Positions 5,354-8,154 of a DNA stretch of 8,154 nt are shown here, one piece after another. Source of the DNA: Bacillota bacterium (GTDB taxonomy: Bacteria > Bacillota > Clostridia > Acetivibrionales > DSM-1351); the NCBI GenBank assembly GCA_023415305.1, contig JAEZKZ010000024.1:1-8154 (forward strand). The letters run 5' to 3'. The notes under the pieces are model-generated. The model saw only the letters and a list, made by a program, of their open reading frames with translations. It did not search any database and was not told the origin of the DNA. Numbering within the stretch: the first letter of the stretch is position 1; each line of letters opens with the position of its first letter. The translations under genes were made by a program, and so were the position numbers.

Positions 5354-7780
5354 ATGAAGTACGGTTTCTTTGACGACGTCAACCGCGAGTATGTGATTAC
5401 CACGCCCAAAACACCGCTGCCGTGGATGAACTTTTTGGGCGCGGAGGAGTTTCATAGCCTCATTTCCAACACAGCCGGCGGCTATAGCTTTTATAAGGAT
5501 GCCCGGCTCTGCCGCATCACCCGATATCGCATGAACAACGTGCCGTCTGATTTTGGCGGGCGTTATTTCTATATACTGGACGGCTCGGATTACTGGACGC
5601 CGGGCTGGATGCCGGTGCGGCGCGAGCTCACCGGCTATGAGTGCCGCCACGGCATGGGCTACACCCGCATCACAGGTTCCCGCGGCGGTGTGACCGCCGA
5701 GACCCTGTTTCTGGTGCCCCCCGGCCAGGCCGCAGAGGTGCAGCGGGTCCGCCTGACCAACACAGGCACAGCCCCAAAGAAGCTTAAGCTCTTCTCCTAC
5801 ATTGAGTTTTGCCTGTGGAACGCATTGGATGACATGACCAACTTCCAGCGCAATTTCAACACCGGCGAGGTGGAGATCGAAGGCTCCACGATTTATCACA
5901 AGACAGAATACCGCGAGCGCCGCAATCATTATGCTTTCTATTCTGTGAACGCCCCTGTCACCGGTTTTGATTCGGACCGGGAAAGCTTCCTGGGCCAGTT
6001 TAATGGCTTTGACACACCGCGGGCTGTGGCCGAGGGCAAGCCCGGCAACTCGGTGGCCGACGGTTGGTCGCCGATTGCCAGCCACTGCCTGGAGGTGGCG
6101 CTGGATCCCGGTGAGTCCAAGGACTTTGTGTTTGTGCTGGGCTATGCCGAAAACGCCCGTGAAGACAAGTGGCAGGCCCCCGGCGTGATCAACAAAACCA
6201 AGGCCCATGCCCTGCTTGCCCGCTATCAGACCTCTGCCGATGTGGACGGGGCCATGGCTGACCTGAAGGAGTTCTGGGATGGTCTGTTGGGCATCTGCAG
6301 CGCCGCCACTCCCGACGAGCGCTTCAACCGCATGGTCAATGTGTGGAACCCTTACCAGTGCATGACCACATTCATTATGTCCCGGTCAGCGTCGTTCTTC
6401 GAATCTGGCATTGGCCGTGGCATCGGCTTCCGCGACAGCGCGCAGGACATCCTGGGCTTTGTGCACCAGGCGCCGGAGCGGGCCCGCGAGCGCATTCTCG
6501 ACCTGGCGGCCACGCAGCTGCCCGACGGCAGCGCCTACCACCAGTTCCAGCCGCTCACCAAAAAGGGCAACAACGAGGAGGGCAGCGGCTTTAATGACGA
6601 CCCGCTGTGGCTGATTGGGTCGGTGGGTGCCTACATCCGGGAGACAGGTGACTGGTCCATCCTCGATGACGTGGCGGACTTTGACAACAACGCCGAGCTG
6701 GCCGCGCCCGTGATGGAGCACCTGCGGCGCAGTGTCCTTCACACAATGGAAAACCTGGGCCCCCATGGCCTGCCGCTCATTGGCCGGGCAGACTGGAATG
6801 ACTGCCTGAACCTCAACTGCCACTCCATCACGCCCGGGGAAAGCTTCCAGACCACCGGCACCAGGGATGGCCGCGTGGCCGAGTCGGTATTCCTCGCCGG
6901 GCTGTTCGTCTACTATGGCCGGGAGTATGCCACGCTTTGCCGCAGCAAAGGTTTGACGGAGGAAGCGGAGACCGTCGAGCAACAGGTGAAGGCCATGGAA
7001 GCCACTGCGATGGCCCATGGCTGGGATGGCGCATGGTTCCTCCGCGCCTACGACGACGCCGGTCGCAAGGTGGGCAGCCACGAGTGTGACGAGGGCAGGA
7101 TCTTCATCGAGCCCCAGGGCTTCTGCGTGATGGCCGGCATCGGCCAAAAGGAAACGGCCCTGATGGCGCTGGAATCCGTGAGGCAACATCTGGACACCCC
7201 CCATGGCCTTGTGCTGTTGAACCCGGCCTATACCTGGTACCGCCCGGAGCTGGGTGAGATCTCCTCCTATCCTCCGGGTTACAAGGAAAACGCAGGCATC
7301 TTCTGCCACAACAATCCGTGGGTTGTGATCGCCGAGACCACGTTGGGGCGTGGCGACCGGGCCTTTGAATACTACGCCAAGACAGCTCCGGCATATTGCG
7401 AAGACCAGGCGCTGCGGCGCACTGAGCCCTATGTGTATGCGCAGATGGTGGCCGGCAAAGACGCCAGGCGCCACGGCGAGGCCAAGAACTCCTGGCTCAC
7501 CGGCGCTGCCGCGTGGAACTATGTGGCTGCCGCCAACTACATTCTGGGTGTCCGTGCCGGCTACGACGGCCTGATCGTGGATCCTTGCATCCCCTCCGCC
7601 TGGGATGGCTTCACCGTCACCCGGCGCTATCGCGGTGCGACCTACCACATCACCGTGAGAAACCCCGGCCATGTGTGCCGCGGCGTGCTTTCGATGACGG
7701 TGGACGGTAAGCTGTTGGATTGCTGCACCGTGCCGGTGTTCCCCGGCGGGGAGCACGCCGTTGAGGTGCTGATGGGCTAA
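5354..7780 (+). CDS. cbp: Cellobiose phosphorylase (GH94, EC 2.4.1.20)
   Basis: The enzyme converts cellobiose and phosphate to alpha-D-glucose 1-phosphate and glucose in the cytoplasm; no signal peptide is present. The 808-residue length matches clostridial cellobiose phosphorylases (about 810) rather than cellodextrin phosphorylases (about 980), and the sequence is recognisably close to the Clostridium thermocellum enzyme throughout. The N-terminal beta-sandwich covers about 1-270 (MKYGFFDDVNREYVIT, SNTAGGYSFYKDARL). A helical linker follows, then an (alpha/alpha)6-barrel at about 310-725 and a C-terminal beta domain to 808. Sugar-site residues lie in SGIGRGIGFRDS (R355, R360, D361). The general acid is D483 in DWNDC (480-484), by analogy with D490 of the Cellulomonas gilvus enzyme. 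H652 (in FCHNN) and T716-G717 (in SWLTG) correspond to the phosphate pocket. All these are intact, so the protein should be active. The ribosome binding site AAGGGG (5340-5345) is 8 nt upstream. It is last in the operon, 27 bp after the regulator gene. Confidence 0.96.
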   Translation: MKYGFFDDVNREYVITTPKTPLPWMNFLGAEEFHSLISNTAGGYSFYKDARLCRITRYRMNNVPSDFGGRYFYILDGSDYWTPGWMPVRRELTGYECRHGMGYTRITGSRGGVTAETLFLVPPGQAAEVQRVRLTNTGTAPKKLKLFSYIEFCLWNALDDMTNFQRNFNTGEVEIEGSTIYHKTEYRERRNHYAFYSVNAPVTGFDSDRESFLGQFNGFDTPRAVAEGKPGNSVADGWSPIASHCLEVALDPGESKDFVFVLGYAENAREDKWQAPGVINKTKAHALLARYQTSADVDGAMADLKEFWDGLLGICSAATPDERFNRMVNVWNPYQCMTTFIMSRSASFFESGIGRGIGFRDSAQDILGFVHQAPERARERILDLAATQLPDGSAYHQFQPLTKKGNNEEGSGFNDDPLWLIGSVGAYIRETGDWSILDDVADFDNNAELAAPVMEHLRRSVLHTMENLGPHGLPLIGRADWNDCLNLNCHSITPGESFQTTGTRDGRVAESVFLAGLFVYYGREYATLCRSKGLTEEAETVEQQVKAMEATAMAHGWDGAWFLRAYDDAGRKVGSHECDEGRIFIEPQGFCVMAGIGQKETALMALESVRQHLDTPHGLVLLNPAYTWYRPELGEISSYPPGYKENAGIFCHNNPWVVIAETTLGRGDRAFEYYAKTAPAYCEDQALRRTEPYVYAQMVAGKDARRHGEAKNSWLTGAAAWNYVAAANYILGVRAGYDGLIVDPCIPSAWDGFTVTRRYRGATYHITVRNPGHVCRGVLSMTVDGKLLDCCTVPVFPGGEHAVEVLMG

Positions 7781-7843
7781 CCCTCTCATGTTCATTAATA
7801 CATTATTTGTTATGCCAACCTCCTTTCATTCTCCTCTGCCAAC

Positions 7844-7868
7844 GCCCCTCCCCCTTCCAGGGAGGGGC
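7844..7868 (+). terminator. GC-rich hairpin downstream of cbp, weak terminator candidate
   Basis: GCCCCTCCC (7844-7852) pairs perfectly with GGGAGGGGC (7860-7868) across a 7-nt loop, giving a 9-bp stem. The downstream bases are AAATTTGTTG, only partly T-rich, so intrinsic termination would be inefficient. It is the first strong hairpin after the phosphorylase stop codon (64 nt). Confidence 0.35.
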
Positions 7869-7924
7869 AAATTTGTTGCTAGTGCATGTTGTTTTCACTG
7901 CTTGCTATTCGCAGATCACAGTAG

Positions 7925-7946
7925 GGGCCGGGCTCCGACCCGGCCC
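7925..7946. repeat. Perfect 8-bp inverted repeat (GTAGGGGC-type palindrome)
   Basis: GGGCCGGG (7925-7932) and CCCGGCCC (7939-7946) flank a 6-nt loop CTCCGA. The context GTAGG before it and GCC after it resembles palindromic intergenic repeats that I associate with Clostridia genomes (recollection, not a search). Confidence 0.6.
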
Positions 7947-7973
7947 GCCATAAAACTTCACCCCATGCACCAA

Positions 7974-7987
7974 TCATTCGCGAATGA
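7974..7987. repeat. Perfect 14-bp palindrome
   Basis: TCATTCGCGAATGA reads the same on both strands. It lies 27 bp after the preceding inverted repeat. It may be part of the same repeated element; a protein-binding site is possible but nothing nearby supports it. Confidence 0.6.
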
Positions 7988-8060
7988 CGCTACGGGGGGC
8001 AATTTGATGAGTGAAGGGTAGGGAGAGGGCGTTTTGGGGGAGGAAGCCTAAGCTATATAT

Positions 8061-8153
8061 CTATTCCTCAGTGGTTTTTGCCAAATAGAGGCCTTTGGGC
8101 AACATGCTTTCAACCAGATCATAAATCGACATGCCGTTCACCTGAATGCTATA
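8061..8153 (-). CDS. C-terminal end of an unidentified protein (5' part beyond the window)
   Basis: Read on the minus strand from the right edge, this frame is open for 30 codons and closes with TAG at 8063-8061. The residues include IQVNGMSIYDLVESMLPK and end in GLYLAKTTEE. The mix of charged and hydrophobic residues looks like a genuine folded C-terminus, and the stop is placed just before the palindromic non-coding region. The family is not recognised from so short a piece. The gene converges on the cellobiose operon and is therefore transcribed separately. Confidence 0.55.
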   Translation of the reverse strand, partial: YSIQVNGMSIYDLVESMLPKGLYLAKTTEE

Positions 8154-8154
8154 C

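Larger units (their letters stand above)
7831..8046. repeat. Possible MITE-like or REP-like palindromic element
   Basis: The two ends are imperfect inverted copies. The left end contains CTCCTCTGCCAACGCCCC from 7831. The right end (8013-8046), read on the minus strand, contains CTTCCTCCCCCAAAACGCCC. Similar motifs, GGGGCAAATTTGTTG (7865-7879) and GGGGCAATTTGATG (near 7996-8009), also recur in direct orientation. Three hairpins lie between the ends. The size of about 215 bp, lack of coding capacity and compensating ends fit a short non-autonomous element or a cluster of intergenic repeats like those common in gut Firmicutes. No target-site duplication could be identified, and copy number elsewhere is unknown. 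Confidence 0.35.
7781..8060. other. Convergent intergenic region rich in palindromes
   Basis: This 280-bp stretch separates two converging genes. The first 50 bases are AT-rich and featureless. The rest is packed with GC-rich inverted repeats (7844-7868, 7925-7946, 7974-7987). No hairpin is followed by a clean run of T on either strand, so transcription of the operon probably ends here by imperfect hairpins or by factor-dependent termination. An open frame at 7788-8021 runs through the palindromes and is not believed to be a gene. Confidence 0.65.

Noticed and set aside
6386..7795. 469-codon open frame on the minus strand
   Set aside because: It is antisense to the highly conserved catalytic part of cellobiose phosphorylase and has the same His/Gly/Ala-rich shadow composition, with no recognisable domain.
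7788..8021. Small plus-strand open frame of 77 codons
   Set aside because: It runs through palindromic repeats, lacks a ribosome binding site and has a low-complexity Pro/Ser/His composition; best seen as repeat sequence.
1..8154. CRISPR array, tRNA/rRNA genes, phage or transposase genes
   Set aside because: No regularly spaced repeats, no cloverleaf-like or ribosomal sequences, and no recombinase or capsid-like reading frames were seen.

Overview
The window looks like part of a moderately GC-rich anaerobic Bacillota genome (Clostridia-like, for example a gut or digester fibre degrader). Three things point there: strong GGAGG-type ribosome binding sites, a lipoprotein-anchored solute-binding protein with LplB/YtcP-class permeases, and a GH94 cellobiose phosphorylase that closely resembles the clostridial enzymes. 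The species cannot be told from the sequence alone. No RNA genes, CRISPR arrays, transposases or phage genes are visible.

Layout. Positions 2-199 hold the last 65 codons of an AraC-type DNA-binding domain. Positions 200-550 are an AT-rich control region with an 11-bp direct repeat, a candidate promoter and two LacI-type operator-like sites. Positions 551-7780 hold five same-strand genes with short gaps (14, 47, 80 and 27 bp): two ABC sugar permeases, a solute-binding lipoprotein, a LacI-family regulator and cellobiose phosphorylase. A strong stem-loop separates the lipoprotein gene from the regulator gene. Positions 7781-8060 are non-coding and rich in palindromes. Positions 8061-8153 are the 3' end of a minus-strand gene that converges on the operon.

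How it works together (inference from family knowledge). The lipoprotein captures cellobiose or short cellodextrins outside the cell, and the two permeases form the membrane channel. An ATPase is needed but is not encoded here. Cytoplasmic cellobiose phosphorylase then splits cellobiose with phosphate into glucose 1-phosphate and glucose, saving one ATP compared with hydrolysis. The LacI-type protein, encoded inside the operon, probably represses it through the two CG-centred sites upstream of the first gene. The upstream AraC-type protein may be an additional activator.

I did not find an unprecedented system. The points most worth a second look are the compact two-layer control region, the pairing of an LplB/YtcQ-class transporter with cellobiose phosphorylase, and the palindromic element downstream.
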